Source: Streptomyces sp. SCL15-4 | GTDB taxonomy: Bacteria; Actinomycetota; Actinomycetes; Streptomycetales; Streptomycetaceae | Direction of reading: 5' to 3' | Assembly (NCBI RefSeq): GCF_033366695.1 | Contig: NZ_JAOBTQ010000001.1 | Coordinates: 6,758,001-6,822,000, forward strand | Length of the DNA: 64,000 nucleotides | Part shown: one piece after another, positions 49,619 through 63,341 of the stretch | How the letters are laid out: the number at the start of each line of letters is the position of its first letter | Position numbering within the stretch: the first letter of the stretch is position 1 | Made by a program: the position numbers and the translations under genes | Notes under the pieces: model-generated | The model's input: only the letters and a program-made list of their open reading frames with translations | Told to the model about the DNA's origin: nothing | Database searches by the model: none

Positions 49619-50596
49619 ATGCAGCGCCATCTCATCTCGGCCGCCGACCTCACCCGCGACGACGCAGTCCTGATCCTCGACACCGCCGAGGAGATGGCCC
49701 GGGTCGCCGACCGGCCGATCAAGAAGCTGCCGACCCTGCGCGGCCGGACGGTCGTCAACCTCTTCTTCGAGGACTCCACGCGGACGCGTATCTCCTTCGA
49801 GGCCGCCGAGAAACGGCTCTCCGCGGACGTCATCAACTTCTCCGCCAAGGGCTCCTCGGTGTCCAAGGGCGAGTCCCTGAAGGACACCGCCCAGACCCTG
49901 GAGGCCATGGGCGTCGACGCCGTGGTCATCCGGCACGGCGCCTCCGGGGCCCCGTACCGGCTCGCCAACTCCGGCTGGATCGACGCGGCCGTCATCAACG
50001 CCGGCGACGGCACCCACCAGCACCCCACCCAGGCCCTGCTGGACGCCTTCACCCTGCGCCGCCGGCTGGTCGGCCGCGACGCCGGTCTCGGCCAGGACCT
50101 GTCCGGCAAGCGGATCACCGTCGTCGGCGACGTCCTGCACAGCCGGGTCGCCCGTTCCAACGTCGACCTGCTGCACACGCTCGGCGCCGAGGTCACCCTG
50201 GTCGCCCCGCCCACCCTGGTACCGGTCGGCGTCGAGTCCTGGCCGTGCGCGGTCTCCTACGACCTCGACAGCACGCTGCCCAAGAGCGACGCGGTGATGA
50301 TGCTCCGTGTCCAGCGCGAGCGCATGAACGCGGCCTTCTTCCCGACCGAGCGCGAGTACTCCCGGCGCTACGGCCTCGACGGCGACCGCATGGCCAGGCT
50401 GCCCGAACACGCCATCGTGATGCACCCCGGCCCGATGGTCCGCGGCATGGAGATCACCGCCGAGGTCGCCGACTCCGGCCGCTGCACCGCCGTCGAACAG
50501 GTCGCCAACGGCGTCTCCATCCGGATGGCCGTCCTCTATCTGCTGCTCGGTGGCAACGAGCCCGCCGTCACCCACTCCCGTACCGAGGAGAAGTAA
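49619..50596 (+). CDS. pyrB: Aspartate carbamoyltransferase catalytic subunit
   Basis: This 325-residue enzyme condenses carbamoyl phosphate with aspartate. The carbamoyl phosphate motif [12 protein letters not shown] (about 54-64), the [11 protein letters not shown] loop and the later [10 protein letters not shown] segment are all present. No pyrI regulatory subunit gene is nearby. The gap from pyrR (90 bp) holds a 7-bp inverted repeat. The ATG at 49619 has a CGGAG site. pyrC starts four bp after the stop. Confidence 0.97.
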   Translation: MQRHLISAADLTRDDAVLILDTAEEMARVADRPIKKLPTLRGRTVVNLFFEDSTRTRISFEAAEKRLSADVINFSAKGSSVSKGESLKDTAQTLEAMGVDAVVIRHGASGAPYRLANSGWIDAAVINAGDGTHQHPTQALLDAFTLRRRLVGRDAGLGQDLSGKRITVVGDVLHSRVARSNVDLLHTLGAEVTLVAPPTLVPVGVESWPCAVSYDLDSTLPKSDAVMMLRVQRERMNAAFFPTEREYSRRYGLDGDRMARLPEHAIVMHPGPMVRGMEITAEVADSGRCTAVEQVANGVSIRMAVLYLLLGGNEPAVTHSRTEEK

Positions 50597-50600
50597 GACC

Positions 50601-51887
50601 ATGAGCAAGATCCTGATCCGTGGTGCGAAGGTGCTCGGCGGCGCGCCGCAGGACGTGCTGATCGACGGCGAGACCATCGCCGAGGTGGGCACGGGCCTCG
50701 CCGCCGAGGGCGCCGAGGTGGTCGAGGCCGGCGGCAAGGTGCTGCTGCCGGGCCTGGTCGACCTGCACACCCACCTGCGCGAGCCGGGCCGCGAGGACTC
50801 CGAGACCGTGCTGACCGGCACCCGCGCCGCGGCGAGCGGCGGCTACACCGCCGTGTTCGCCATGGCCAACACCTTCCCGGTCGCCGACACCGCAGGCGTC
50901 GTCGAGCAGGTCTGGCGGCTCGGCCGCGAGCACGGCTACTGCGACGTCCAGCCCATCGGCGCCGTCACCGTCGGCCTGGAGGGCAGGAAGCTCGCCGAGC
51001 TGGGCGCCATGCACGAGTCGGCCGCCGGGGTCACCGTCTTCTCCGACGACGGCAAGTGCGTGGACGACGCGGTGATCATGCGCCGCGCGCTGGAGTACGT
51101 GAAGGCCTTCGGCGGCGTCGTCGCCCAGCACGCCCAGGAGCCGCGGCTGACCGAGGGCGCCCAGATGAACGAGGGCGTCGTCTCCGCCGAGCTGGGCTTG
51201 GGCGGCTGGCCGGCCGTCGCCGAGGAGTCGATCATCGCCCGGGACGTGCTGCTCGCCGAGCACGTCGGCTCCCGCGTCCACATCTGCCACCTGTCGACCG
51301 CCGGCAGTGTCGAGATCGTCCGCTGGGCCAAGTCCCGCGGCATCCGGGTCACCGCCGAGGTCACCCCGCACCACCTGCTCCTCACCGACGAGCTGGTGCG
51401 CACCTACAACCCCGTCTACAAGGTGAACCCGCCGCTGCGCACCGAGCGCGACGTCATGGCCCTGCGCGAGGCGCTCGCCGACGGCACGATCGACATCGTC
51501 GCCACCGACCACGCCCCGCACCCGCACGAGGACAAGGACTGCGAGTGGGCCGCCGCCGCCATGGGCATGGTGGGCCTGGAGACCGCGTTGTCGGTGGTCC
51601 AGGAGACGATGGTCGACACGGGCCTGCTGGACTGGGCCGGCGTGGCCGACCGCATGTCCGTCACGCCCGCCCGGATCGGCCAGGCCACCGGCCACGGCCG
51701 CCCCGTCTCGGCTGGTGAGCCCGCCAACCTCACCCTCGTCGACACGGCATACCGTGGCGAGGTGGACCCCGCGGGCTTCGCCTCGCGCAGCCGCAACACT
51801 CCCTACGAGGGCCGTGAGCTGCCGGGCCGTGTGACGCACACGTGGCTGCGGGGCAAGGCCACGCTCGTCGACGGGAAGCTCACGTGA
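50601..51887 (+). CDS. pyrC: Dihydroorotase
   Basis: This 428-residue amidohydrolase closes carbamoyl aspartate to dihydroorotate. The first metal pair is [10 protein letters not shown] (HxH), later metal and substrate residues are in H-ICHLST, E-VTPHHL and A-TDHAPHP. Its length and motifs fit the class I (multifunctional-type) dihydroorotases common in Gram-positive bacteria. The ATG at 50601 follows GAGGAG. Its stop overlaps the next start as GTGA. Confidence 0.96.
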   Translation: MSKILIRGAKVLGGAPQDVLIDGETIAEVGTGLAAEGAEVVEAGGKVLLPGLVDLHTHLREPGREDSETVLTGTRAAASGGYTAVFAMANTFPVADTAGVVEQVWRLGREHGYCDVQPIGAVTVGLEGRKLAELGAMHESAAGVTVFSDDGKCVDDAVIMRRALEYVKAFGGVVAQHAQEPRLTEGAQMNEGVVSAELGLGGWPAVAEESIIARDVLLAEHVGSRVHICHLSTAGSVEIVRWAKSRGIRVTAEVTPHHLLLTDELVRTYNPVYKVNPPLRTERDVMALREALADGTIDIVATDHAPHPHEDKDCEWAAAAMGMVGLETALSVVQETMVDTGLLDWAGVADRMSVTPARIGQATGHGRPVSAGEPANLTLVDTAYRGEVDPAGFASRSRNTPYEGRELPGRVTHTWLRGKATLVDGKLT

Positions 51888-52444
51888 CACCTGTAATCCT
51901 GCTGGCCGAGGCGAAGAAGTCGGCCGAGGTCACCGACTGGGGGGCCCGGATCGGCTGGCTCGTCGGCCTGGCCCTGTTCATCGCGCTGGTCTACTGGCTG
52001 ATGCGCGAGGGCTGGAAGTGGCGCGGCACCCTCCAGGCGGGCCTGCCCCCGCTGCCCGCCGCGCCCGAGGACCCCGGCCCGGCCAGACTGGGCATGAGCG
52101 GCCGCTACCACGGCTCCACCACCGCCGGGCAGTGGCTGGACCGCATCGTGGCGCACGGCCTGGGCACCCGCAGCCGGGCCGAGCTGACCCTGACCGACGC
52201 GGGCCTGGAGGTCGAGCGCCCCGGCGCCACCGACTTCTTCGTCCCCCGGGCCGCCCTGCGCGGCGCCCGCCTGGACAAGGGCATCGCCGGCAAGGTCCTC
52301 ACCGAGGGCGGACTGCTGGTGGTGACCTGGCAGCACGGCGACAAACTGATCGACTCCGGTTTCCGCTCGGACCGCTCGGCCGAGCACGCCGAGTGGGCCG
52401 ACACCCTGAACAAGATGACCAACGACACGGAAGGCGCACGATGA
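51884..52444 (+). CDS. Conserved membrane protein of the pyr operon, PH-like fold
   Basis: This 186-residue protein has one N-terminal transmembrane helix (about residues 22-42), a short linker and a soluble domain of about 130 residues. That domain is rich in strands ([31 protein letters not shown]) and resembles bacterial PH-like domains, though no motif proves this. It overlaps pyrC (GTGA) and carA (ATGA) by four bases each, so it is made in step with them. A membrane protein occupies the same place in mycobacteria (between pyrC and carA). Its function is unknown; a structural or transport role for the pathway is a guess. Confidence 0.78.
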   Translation: MTPVILLAEAKKSAEVTDWGARIGWLVGLALFIALVYWLMREGWKWRGTLQAGLPPLPAAPEDPGPARLGMSGRYHGSTTAGQWLDRIVAHGLGTRSRAELTLTDAGLEVERPGATDFFVPRAALRGARLDKGIAGKVLTEGGLLVVTWQHGDKLIDSGFRSDRSAEHAEWADTLNKMTNDTEGAR

Positions 52445-53575
52445 CGACCTCCACCAGGGGAGCCGCCAGGGTTCCCGCCGTACTCGTCCTGGAGGACGGC
52501 CGCACCTTCCGCGGCCGCGCCTACGGGGCCGTGGGGGAGACCTTCGGCGAGGCCGTGTTCTCCACCGGCATGACCGGCTACCAGGAAACCCTCACCGACC
52601 CGTCGTACGACCGCCAGATCGTCGTCGCGACCGCCCCGCAGATCGGCAACACCGGCTGGAACGACGAGGACGACGAGTCGGGCCGCATCTGGGTCTCCGG
52701 CTACGTCGTGCGCGACCCCGCGCGCGTGCCGTCCAACTGGCGGGCCAAGCGCTCCCTGGACGACGAGCTGGAGCGCCAGGGCGTGGTCGGCATCTCCGGC
52801 ATCGACACCCGCGCCCTCACCCGCCACCTGCGCGAGCGCGGCTCGATGCGGGCCGGCATCTTCTCCGGCGAGGCCCTCGCCCCCGAGGCGGAGCTGCTGG
52901 CCCGCGTGCAGGCCCAGCCGCAGATGAAGGGCGCGAGCCTGTACGAGGAGGTCGCGACCAAGGAGGCGTACGTCGTCCCGGCCGTCGGCGAGAAGCGCTT
53001 CACCGTCGCCGCCATCGACCTCGGCATCAAGGGCATGACCCCGCAGCGGATGGCCGAGCGCGGCATCGAGGTGCACGTCCTGCCCGCCACCGCCACCGCC
53101 GACGACGTCTACGCCGTCGGCCCGGACGGCGTGTTCTTCTCCAACGGCCCCGGCGACCCGGCGACCGCCGACGGCCCGGTCGCGCTGATGACGGCCGTCC
53201 TGGAGCGCCGGACGCCCCTGTTCGGCATCTGCTTCGGCAACCAGATCCTCGGCCGCGCCCTCGGCTTCGGCACCTACAAGCTGAAGTACGGCCACCGCGG
53301 CATCAACCAGCCGGTCCAGGACCGTACGACCGGCAAGGTCGAGGTCACCGCGCACAACCACGGCTTCGCCGTGGACGCGCCGCTCGACAAGGTCAGCGAG
53401 ACGAAGTTCGGCCGCGCCGAGGTCTCGCACGTCTGCCTGAACGACAACGTCGTGGAGGGGCTCCAGCTGCTCGACCAGCCCGCCTTCTCCGTCCAGTACC
53501 ACCCCGAAGCGGCAGCCGGACCGCACGACGCCGCCTACCTGTTCGACCGCTTCGTTTCCCTGATGGAGGGCCAGC

Positions 53576-53583
<8 letters not shown>
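52441..53583 (+). CDS. carA: Carbamoyl phosphate synthetase small subunit
   Basis: This 380-residue glutaminase subunit supplies ammonia to CarB. The nucleophile Cys is in [10 protein letters not shown], and His and Glu are in V-QYHPEA near the C-terminus. The N-terminal domain [17 protein letters not shown] is typical. The Asn in place of the usual His after the Cys (GNQ instead of GHQ) is a common variant in Actinobacteria. The ATG at 52441 overlaps the upstream membrane protein. Its stop overlaps carB by eight bases. Confidence 0.96.
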
Positions 53584-56884
<3,301 letters not shown>

Positions 56885-56892
56885 CAGCCCCG

Positions 56893-56920
56893 AGGGGGAC
56901 ACCGGAAACGGTGTCCCCCT
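56893..56920 (+). terminator. Intra-operon hairpin between carB and pyrD
   Basis: A perfect 12-bp stem with a GAAA tetraloop starts nine nt after the carB stop and ends 15 nt before the pyrD start, next to its ribosome binding site. It may partially terminate or protect the upstream mRNA. Confidence 0.55.
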
Positions 56921-56935
56921 CTTCACGAGGACACC

Positions 56936-58038
<1,103 letters not shown>

Positions 58039-58042
<4 letters not shown>

Positions 58043-58884
58043 CCCACCCGGAGCCCTTCGGCGCCCGGCTGCGCCGCGCCATGGACGAGCGCGGCCCGCT
58101 GTGCGTCGGCATCGACCCGCACGCCTCCCTGCTCGCCGAGTGGGGCCTGGCCGACGACATCGCCGGCCTGGAGCGGTTCAGCCGCACGGTCGTCGAGGCC
58201 ATGGCCGACCGGGTGGCCGTGCTGAAGCCGCAGAGCGCCTTCTTCGAGCGGTTCGGCTCGCGCGGCCTCGCCGTGCTGGAGAAGTCGGTCCAGGAGGCGC
58301 GCGCGGCCGGCGCGCTGGTCGTGATGGACGCCAAGCGCGGCGACATCGGCTCCACCATGGCCGCCTACGCCGAGGCGTTCCTGCACCCGGACGCCCCGCT
58401 GTTCTCCGACGCCCTGACCGTCTCGCCGTACCTCGGCTACGGCTCGCTCTCCCCGGCCGTCGCGCTGGCCCGGGAGAGCGGCGCCGGCCTGTTCGTGCTG
58501 GCGCTGACCTCGAATCCGGAGGGCGGCGAGGTGCAGCACGCGGTGCGCGCCGACGGCCGCACCGTCGGCGCGACGATGCTGGCCCACCTGGCGGCCGAGA
58601 ACGCGGGGGAGGAGCCGCTGGGCTCCTTCGGCGCGGTCGTCGGCGCCACGCTCGGCGACCTGTCCTCCTACGACCTGGACACGGGCGGCCCGCTCCTCGC
58701 TCCCGGCATCGGCGCGCAGGGCGCGACCCCGGCCGACCTCCCGCGGGTCTTCGGGGCGGCCGTCCGCAATGTCGTGCCCAACGTCAGCCGGGGTGTGCTG
58801 CGGCACGGCCCCGACGCCGGCGCGCTGCGCGGCGCGGCCGAGCGGTTCGCGGCCGAGATCGCGGAGGCCGTCGCCGCGGGCTGA
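58039..58884 (+). CDS. pyrF: Orotidine 5'-phosphate decarboxylase
   Basis: This 281-residue enzyme removes CO2 from OMP to give UMP, the last step of the pathway. The catalytic [10 protein letters not shown] motif (about 97-105) and the N-terminal [11 protein letters not shown] segment identify the longer type 2 family. The start overlaps the pyrD stop. It completes a full de novo UMP operon from pyrR to pyrF. Confidence 0.97.
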
Positions 58885-59013
58885 GCCGCGGGCGCGGTGC
58901 CCGGCTGAGCGGGATCACGCCGACTTGAGTGTGAATACATCCTCAAATCGAGGGCAATATGTCCAAAATGCCAGACCTGACGGAGGCTGACCAGGACTTT
59001 TCCGCTGTTCTCG
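58885..59013. other. AT-rich patch with inverted repeat upstream of sIHF
   Basis: No gene is seen. The stretch at about 58920-58975 is noticeably AT-rich for this genome and contains TTGAG...CTCAA arms (about 58925-58946). It may bind a regulator or nucleoid protein. This is inference. Confidence 0.35.
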
Positions 59014-59042
59014 CTGACTCTGGCGGACTTGCCCGCTAGTCT
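59014..59042 (+). promoter_or_regulatory. Candidate sIHF promoter (CTGACT-17-TAGTCT)
   Basis: CTGACT (59014-59019) and TAGTCT (59037-59042) are spaced by 17 nt. A second -10-like TAGGTT lies at 59133-59138. Confidence 0.5.
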
Positions 59043-59058
59043 CCGAGGCAGTGGGGAC

Positions 59059-59091
59059 ACCTCCCGTGCCCCTCAAGGCAGTGGGGGAGGT
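59059..59091 (+). repeat. Palindromic element in the sIHF leader
   Basis: Arms ACCTCCC and GGGAGGT enclose a second pair TGCC/GGCA. A direct repeat GGCAGTGGGG flanks and overlaps it. Such CCTCCC/GGGAGG palindromes are common in Streptomyces intergenic DNA; this is from general knowledge. Confidence 0.5.
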
Positions 59092-59185
59092 CGGGCAGCG
59101 TGTTGCTCGTAGGTCCCCAGGTGTGGGGCGACTAGGTTCCTCACCGGTCCGTATCCGACAGTTCGACATCCGAGGTGACGTAGGC

Positions 59186-59509
59186 GTGGCTCTTCCGCCC
59201 CTTACCCCTGAACAGCGCGCAGCCGCGCTCGAAAAGGCCGCCGCGGCTCGCCGGGAGCGGGCCGAGGTCAAGAATCGACTCAAGCACTCCGGCGCCTCCC
59301 TGCACGAGGTCATCAAGCAGGGCCAGGAAAACGACGTCATCGGCAAGATGAAGGTCTCCGCGCTGCTGGAGTCCCTGCCGGGCGTGGGCAAGGTCCGCGC
59401 CAAGCAGATCATGGAGCGTCTGGGCATCTCCGAGAGCCGCCGCGTGCGCGGTCTCGGTTCGAACCAGATCGCCTCCCTGGAGCGTGAGTTCGGCAGCACC
59501 GGCTCCTGA
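59186..59509 (+). CDS. sihF: Integration host factor, actinobacterial type (sIHF)
   Basis: This 107-residue basic nucleoid protein begins [17 protein letters not shown], the sequence known for Streptomyces sIHF. It has a long N-terminal helix and a helix-two turns-helix DNA-binding core with [18 protein letters not shown]. It binds DNA without strict sequence, affects topoisomerase activity, and influences sporulation and antibiotic production. It is unrelated to enterobacterial IHF. The GTG at 59186 gives the known length. It precedes gmk and rpoZ, as mihF does in mycobacteria. Confidence 0.97.
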   Translation: MALPPLTPEQRAAALEKAAAARRERAEVKNRLKHSGASLHEVIKQGQENDVIGKMKVSALLESLPGVGKVRAKQIMERLGISESRRVRGLGSNQIASLEREFGSTGS

Positions 59510-59528
59510 GTCCGCCTCCCGGGCGGAC
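59510..59528 (+). terminator. Short hairpin after sIHF
   Basis: Seven-bp arms GTCCGCC and GGCGGAC directly follow the stop codon. A weak terminator is likely. Confidence 0.45.
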
Positions 59529-59558
59529 CGGGAGTCCCGGGCACCCCGGGATTGCTGG

Positions 59559-59564
59559 AATAAT
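59559..59564 (+). promoter_or_regulatory. -10 box AATAAT, leaderless start of gmk
   Basis: AATAAT differs from TATAAT at one base and is followed by six nt and the ATG at 59571. No Shine-Dalgarno is present. Confidence 0.6.
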
Positions 59565-59570
59565 CGCTGC

Positions 59571-60128
59571 ATGAGTGAACGTCCGCGGCTGACCGTGCTC
59601 TCCGGCCCCTCGGGGGTCGGCAAGAGCACGGTCGTCGCCCATATGCGCAAGGAACACCCCGACGTCTGGCTCTCGGTGTCGGCGACCACCCGCAAGCCGC
59701 GGCCCGGCGAGCAGCACGGAGTCCACTACTTCTTCGTCACCGACGAGGAGATGGACAAGCTGATCGCCAACGGCGAGCTGCTGGAGTGGGCCGAGTTCGC
59801 CGGCAACCGCTACGGCACGCCCCGCGCGGCCGTGGCGGAACGGCTGGAGAACGGCGAGCCCGTTCTGCTGGAGATCGACCTCCAGGGCGCCCGGCAGGTC
59901 CGGGAGTCCCTGTCCGACGCCCAGCTGGTGTTCCTGGCTCCGCCCTCCTGGGAGGAGCTGGTGCGCAGGCTGACCGGCCGGGGGACCGAGTCGCCCGAGG
60001 TCATCGAGCGTCGCCTCCAGGCGGCGCGGACCGAGCTGGCGGCCGAGCCGGAGTTCGATGTGACCTTGGTCAACACCTCCGTCGAGGACGTGGCCCGCGA
60101 GCTGCTAGCCTTGATGGACGTTGTGTGA
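59571..60128 (+). CDS. gmk: Guanylate kinase
   Basis: This 185-residue P-loop kinase phosphorylates GMP. Walker A is G-PSGVGKST, the GMP-binding segment is [11 protein letters not shown] and G-VHYFFV, and [12 protein letters not shown] is the family's Walker B region. The ATG at 59571 is supported by the -10 box six nt upstream, making the mRNA leaderless. rpoZ follows 53 bp later with its own ribosome binding site. Confidence 0.96.
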   Translation: MSERPRLTVLSGPSGVGKSTVVAHMRKEHPDVWLSVSATTRKPRPGEQHGVHYFFVTDEEMDKLIANGELLEWAEFAGNRYGTPRAAVAERLENGEPVLLEIDLQGARQVRESLSDAQLVFLAPPSWEELVRRLTGRGTESPEVIERRLQAARTELAAEPEFDVTLVNTSVEDVARELLALMDVV

Positions 60129-60147
60129 TCGTGACTGTGATCACGAT
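60128..60147. promoter_or_regulatory. Inverted repeat between gmk and rpoZ
   Basis: ATCGTGA and TCACGAT form a perfect 7-bp inverted repeat with a six-nt spacer at the end of gmk, upstream of rpoZ. It could be an operator or part of the rpoZ promoter; this is a guess. Confidence 0.35.
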
Positions 60148-60181
60148 GTCTGATTCTTTTCCATCCATCGGAAGGTAGAGC

Positions 60182-60454
60182 GTGTCCTCTTCCATCACCG
60201 CGCCCGAGGGCATCATCAACCCGCCGATCGACGAGCTCCTCGAGGCGACCGACTCGAAGTACAGCCTCGTGATCTACGCGGCCAAGCGTGCGCGTCAGAT
60301 CAACGCGTACTACTCGCAGCTCGGTGAAGGCCTCCTTGAGTACGTCGGTCCGCTCGTCGACACCCACGTGCACGAGAAGCCGCTCTCGATCGCTCTGCGC
60401 GAGATCAACGCGGGTCTGCTGACCTCCGAGGCCGTCGACGGCCCGGCGCAGTAG
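60182..60454 (+). CDS. rpoZ: DNA-directed RNA polymerase omega subunit
   Basis: This 90-residue subunit helps assemble RNA polymerase by clamping the beta-prime chain. The motif [29 protein letters not shown] is the conserved core, and the C-terminal [13 protein letters not shown] is usual in Actinobacteria. The GTG at 60182 follows GGAAGG. A 15-bp terminator hairpin follows. Association with gmk is conserved widely. Confidence 0.97.
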   Translation: MSSSITAPEGIINPPIDELLEATDSKYSLVIYAAKRARQINAYYSQLGEGLLEYVGPLVDTHVHEKPLSIALREINAGLLTSEAVDGPAQ

Positions 60455-60479
60455 TACTTTCAGATTGCGACTGACTTAT

Positions 60480-60514
60480 CCACAGGCCCGGCAGTCCTGC
60501 TGCCGGGCCTGTGG
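60480..60514 (+). terminator. rpoZ terminator
   Basis: A perfect 15-bp stem (60480-60494 with 60500-60514) with a TCCTG loop starts 26 nt after the rpoZ stop. Confidence 0.85.
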
Positions 60515-60556
60515 TGTGTCATGGGTGGTGCAGATTCCCGAATGCGAGGAGCCATG

Positions 60557-61759
60557 GTGGACAAGCCGAAGGTCGTACTGGGGGTCAGTGGCGGCATCGC
60601 CGCCTACAAGGCCTGTGAGCTGCTGAGAAGGTTCACCGAGTCGGGCCACGACGTCCGCGTGGTGCCCACCGCCTCCGCGCTGCACTTCGTCGGCGCCGCC
60701 ACCTGGTCCGCGCTGTCCGGCAACCCGGTCTCCACCGAGGTCTGGGACGACGTCCACGAGGTCCCGCACGTCCGCATCGGCCAGCACGCCGACCTGGTGG
60801 TGGTGGCCCCGGCCACCGCCGACATGCTCGCCAAGGCCGCCCACGGCCTCGCCGACGACCTGCTGACCAACACCCTGCTCACCGCGCGCTGCCCGGTGGT
60901 CTTCGCACCCGCGATGCACACCGAGATGTGGGAGCACCCGGCCACCCAGGAGAACGTGGCCACGCTGCGCCGCCGCGGCGCCGTCGTCATCGAGCCCGCC
61001 GTCGGCCGCCTCACCGGCGTCGACACCGGCAAGGGCCGGCTGCCCGACCCGGCCGAGATCTTCGAGGTCTGCCGCCGGGTGCTGGCCCGCGGCAGCGCCG
61101 CGCCCGATCTCGAAGGACGGCACGTCGTCGTCTCCGCCGGCGGCACCCGCGAGCCCCTCGACCCGGTCCGCTTCCTCGGCAACCGCTCCTCCGGCAAGCA
61201 GGGCTACGCCCTCGCCCGCACCGCCGCGGCCCGCGGCGCCCGGGTCACGCTGGTCGCGGCCAACACCGCTCTGCCCGACCCGGCGGGCGTGGACGTCGTC
61301 CGGGTCGGCACCGCCGTGCAGCTGCGCGAGGCCGTCCTGAAGGCCGCGGCGGACGCCGACGCCGTGGTCATGGCCGCCGCCGTGGCCGATTTCCGGCCGG
61401 CCGCCTATGCCACCGGGAAGATCAAGAAGAAGGACGGCCAGGAGCCGGAGCCCGTCGTCCTGGTGCGCAACCCGGACGTCCTCGCGGAGATCTCCGCCGA
61501 CCGGGCCCGGCCCGGACAGGTGATCGTGGGCTTCGCCGCCGAGACCGACGACGTCCTCGCCAACGGCCGCACCAAGCTCGCCCGCAAGGGCTGTGACCTG
61601 CTCGTGGTGAACGAGGTGGGGGAGCGCAAGACCTTCGGCTCCGAGGAGAGCGAGGCCGTGGTGCTGGGCGCCGACGGCAGCGAGACCCCGGTGCCGTACG
61701 GCCCCAAGGAGGACCTCGCCGACACCGTCTGGGATCTGGTCGTCCGGCGACTGGGCTGA
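60557..61759 (+). CDS. coaBC: Bifunctional CoaBC (phosphopantothenoylcysteine decarboxylase/synthetase)
   Basis: This 400-residue fusion makes 4'-phosphopantetheine for coenzyme A. The N-terminal FMN-dependent CoaC half has G-VSGGIAAYK and the P-AMHTEMW motif (usually PAMN). The C-terminal CoaB half begins near residue 188 with V-VSAGGTREPLDPVRFLGNRSSGKQG and has the K-IKKKDG lysines. It first joins cysteine to phosphopantothenate using CTP, then decarboxylates it. The GTG at 60557 is best spaced from GAGGAG; the ATG one codon upstream is only two nt away from it. Confidence 0.95.
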   Translation: MDKPKVVLGVSGGIAAYKACELLRRFTESGHDVRVVPTASALHFVGAATWSALSGNPVSTEVWDDVHEVPHVRIGQHADLVVVAPATADMLAKAAHGLADDLLTNTLLTARCPVVFAPAMHTEMWEHPATQENVATLRRRGAVVIEPAVGRLTGVDTGKGRLPDPAEIFEVCRRVLARGSAAPDLEGRHVVVSAGGTREPLDPVRFLGNRSSGKQGYALARTAAARGARVTLVAANTALPDPAGVDVVRVGTAVQLREAVLKAAADADAVVMAAAVADFRPAAYATGKIKKKDGQEPEPVVLVRNPDVLAEISADRARPGQVIVGFAAETDDVLANGRTKLARKGCDLLVVNEVGERKTFGSEESEAVVLGADGSETPVPYGPKEDLADTVWDLVVRRLG

Positions 61760-61923
61760 CCCACCGCGCCGGCCGGACACCCGCGAGGTCGTGTCCACGC
61801 CACGCTCGAATTGGGCGTGGCGAGCCTGGCCAACGCCGCTCGGCATTGGGCAGAATGCCCGTGCCGCAGGTCACAGCGCTCCCGAGAGGCGAGACGGGTG
61901 GCCCGTCGGCGGAGTGCGACCGA
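61760..61923. other. Region upstream of the metK promoter
   Basis: No gene or riboswitch that I can support lies here. The likely metK transcript starts downstream, near 61936. Confidence 0.4.
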
Positions 61924-61929
61924 TAAACT
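61924..61929 (+). promoter_or_regulatory. -10 box TAAACT of metK
   Basis: TAAACT is a good -10 candidate 80 nt before the metK GTG. It would start the mRNA near 61936, at the foot of a strong hairpin. Confidence 0.5.
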
Positions 61930-61934
61930 GTTCA

Positions 61935-61967
61935 CGGTCGACGCCGGGCGCAGCCCCGCGTCGACCG
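61935..61967 (+). promoter_or_regulatory. 5'-terminal hairpin of the metK mRNA
   Basis: Ten consecutive pairs (CGGTCGACGC with its complement), one C-C mismatch and three more GC pairs close a CGCAG loop. It stands at the predicted 5' end of the mRNA, 41 nt before the start codon. Confidence 0.5.
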
Positions 61968-62008
61968 AAAATGATCAGCCAGCAGCCGCTGCAACCACAG
62001 GGAGCGTT

Positions 62009-63217
62009 GTGTCCCGTCGCCTGTTCACCTCGGAGTCCGTGACCGAGGGTCACCCCGACAAGATCGCTGACCAGATCAGCGACACCATTCTCGACGCGCT
62101 TCTGCGTGAGGACCCGACCTCCCGGGTCGCCGTGGAGACGCTCATCACCACCGGCCTGGTGCACGTGGCCGGCGAGGTGACGACCAAGGCCTACGCGGAC
62201 ATCGCGACCCTCGTCCGCAACAAGATCCTGGACATCGGCTACGACTCCTCCAAGAAGGGCTTCGACGGCGCCTCCTGCGGCGTGTCGGTGTCCATCGGCG
62301 CGCAGTCCCCGGACATCGCCCAGGGTGTCGACGCCGCGTACGAGGCCCGGGTCGAGGGCGACGACGACGAGCTGGACCGGCAGGGCGCGGGCGACCAGGG
62401 CCTGATGTTCGGCTACGCCTCCGACGAGACGCCGACCCTCATGCCGCTGCCGATCTTCCTGGCGCACCGCCTGTCCAAGCGCCTGTCCGAGGTCCGCAAG
62501 AACGGCACCATCCCCTACCTGCGCCCGGACGGCAAGACCCAGGTCACCATCGAGTACGACGGCGACAAGGCCGTCCGCCTGGACACGGTGGTCGTCTCCT
62601 CGCAGCACGCCTCCGACATCGACCTGGAGTCGCTGCTCGCGCCCGACATCCGCGAGTTCGTGGTGGAGCCGGAGCTGAAGGCGCTGCTGGACGAGGGCAT
62701 CAAGCTGGACACCGAGGGCTACCGCCTGCTGGTCAACCCGACCGGCCGGTTCGAGATCGGCGGCCCGATGGGCGACGCCGGCCTGACCGGCCGCAAGATC
62801 ATCATCGACACCTACGGCGGCATGGCCCGCCACGGCGGCGGCGCCTTCTCCGGCAAGGACCCGTCCAAGGTGGACCGCTCGGCCGCGTACGCGATGCGCT
62901 GGGTCGCCAAGAACGTCGTGGCGGCCGGACTGGCCTCCCGCTGCGAGGTCCAGGTCGCCTACGCCATCGGCAAGGCCGAGCCCGTCGGTCTGTTCGTGGA
63001 GACCTTCGGCACCCACAAGATCGACCCCGAGAAGATCGAGAAGGCGATCGACGAGGTCTTCGACCTCCGCCCCGCCGCGATCATCCGCGACCTCGACCTG
63101 CTCCGCCCGATCTACGGCCAGACCGCCGCGTACGGCCACTTCGGCCGCGAGCTGCCCGAGTTCACCTGGGAGCGCACCGACCGCGTCGACGCCCTGCGCG
63201 CCGCAGCGGGCCTGTAA
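62009..63217 (+). CDS. metK: S-adenosylmethionine synthase
   Basis: This 402-residue enzyme makes SAM from methionine and ATP. The signature [12 protein letters not shown] (about 129-139) and the glycine-rich [19 protein letters not shown] loop are present, along with [17 protein letters not shown] at the N-terminus. The GTG at 62009 follows GGGAG at five nt. In Streptomyces SAM level affects antibiotic production, which makes its leader structure worth attention. A terminator follows. Confidence 0.98.
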   Translation: MSRRLFTSESVTEGHPDKIADQISDTILDALLREDPTSRVAVETLITTGLVHVAGEVTTKAYADIATLVRNKILDIGYDSSKKGFDGASCGVSVSIGAQSPDIAQGVDAAYEARVEGDDDELDRQGAGDQGLMFGYASDETPTLMPLPIFLAHRLSKRLSEVRKNGTIPYLRPDGKTQVTIEYDGDKAVRLDTVVVSSQHASDIDLESLLAPDIREFVVEPELKALLDEGIKLDTEGYRLLVNPTGRFEIGGPMGDAGLTGRKIIIDTYGGMARHGGGAFSGKDPSKVDRSAAYAMRWVAKNVVAAGLASRCEVQVAYAIGKAEPVGLFVETFGTHKIDPEKIEKAIDEVFDLRPAAIIRDLDLLRPIYGQTAAYGHFGRELPEFTWERTDRVDALRAAAGL

Positions 63218-63230
63218 CCCCGATCCCACC

Positions 63231-63273
63231 CGCCGAGACCCGGTTCTCCCTGCTAGGGGGCCGGGTCTCGGCG
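63231..63273 (+). terminator. metK terminator
   Basis: Thirteen-bp arms (63231-63243 with 63261-63273) enclose a 17-nt loop, 14 nt after the metK stop. Confidence 0.75.
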
Positions 63274-63328
63274 TGTTCCGGGGCGGCCGGCAGGTGCCGG
63301 CCGACCGGGCATTGTCGGTGGGGTTTGG

Positions 63329-63334
63329 TAAGAA
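63329..63334 (+). promoter_or_regulatory. Candidate -10 box TAAGAA, probably leaderless priA
   Basis: TAAGAA lies seven nt before the GTG at 63342, which lacks a Shine-Dalgarno. Confidence 0.4.
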
Positions 63335-63341
63335 TGCAGGC

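Noticed and set aside
61860..61920. Text before metK (GGTCACAGCG...) resembling a SAM riboswitch
   Set aside because: The likeness is limited to a few bases, no conserved core or pseudoknot could be assembled by eye, and the likely promoter lies downstream of it.
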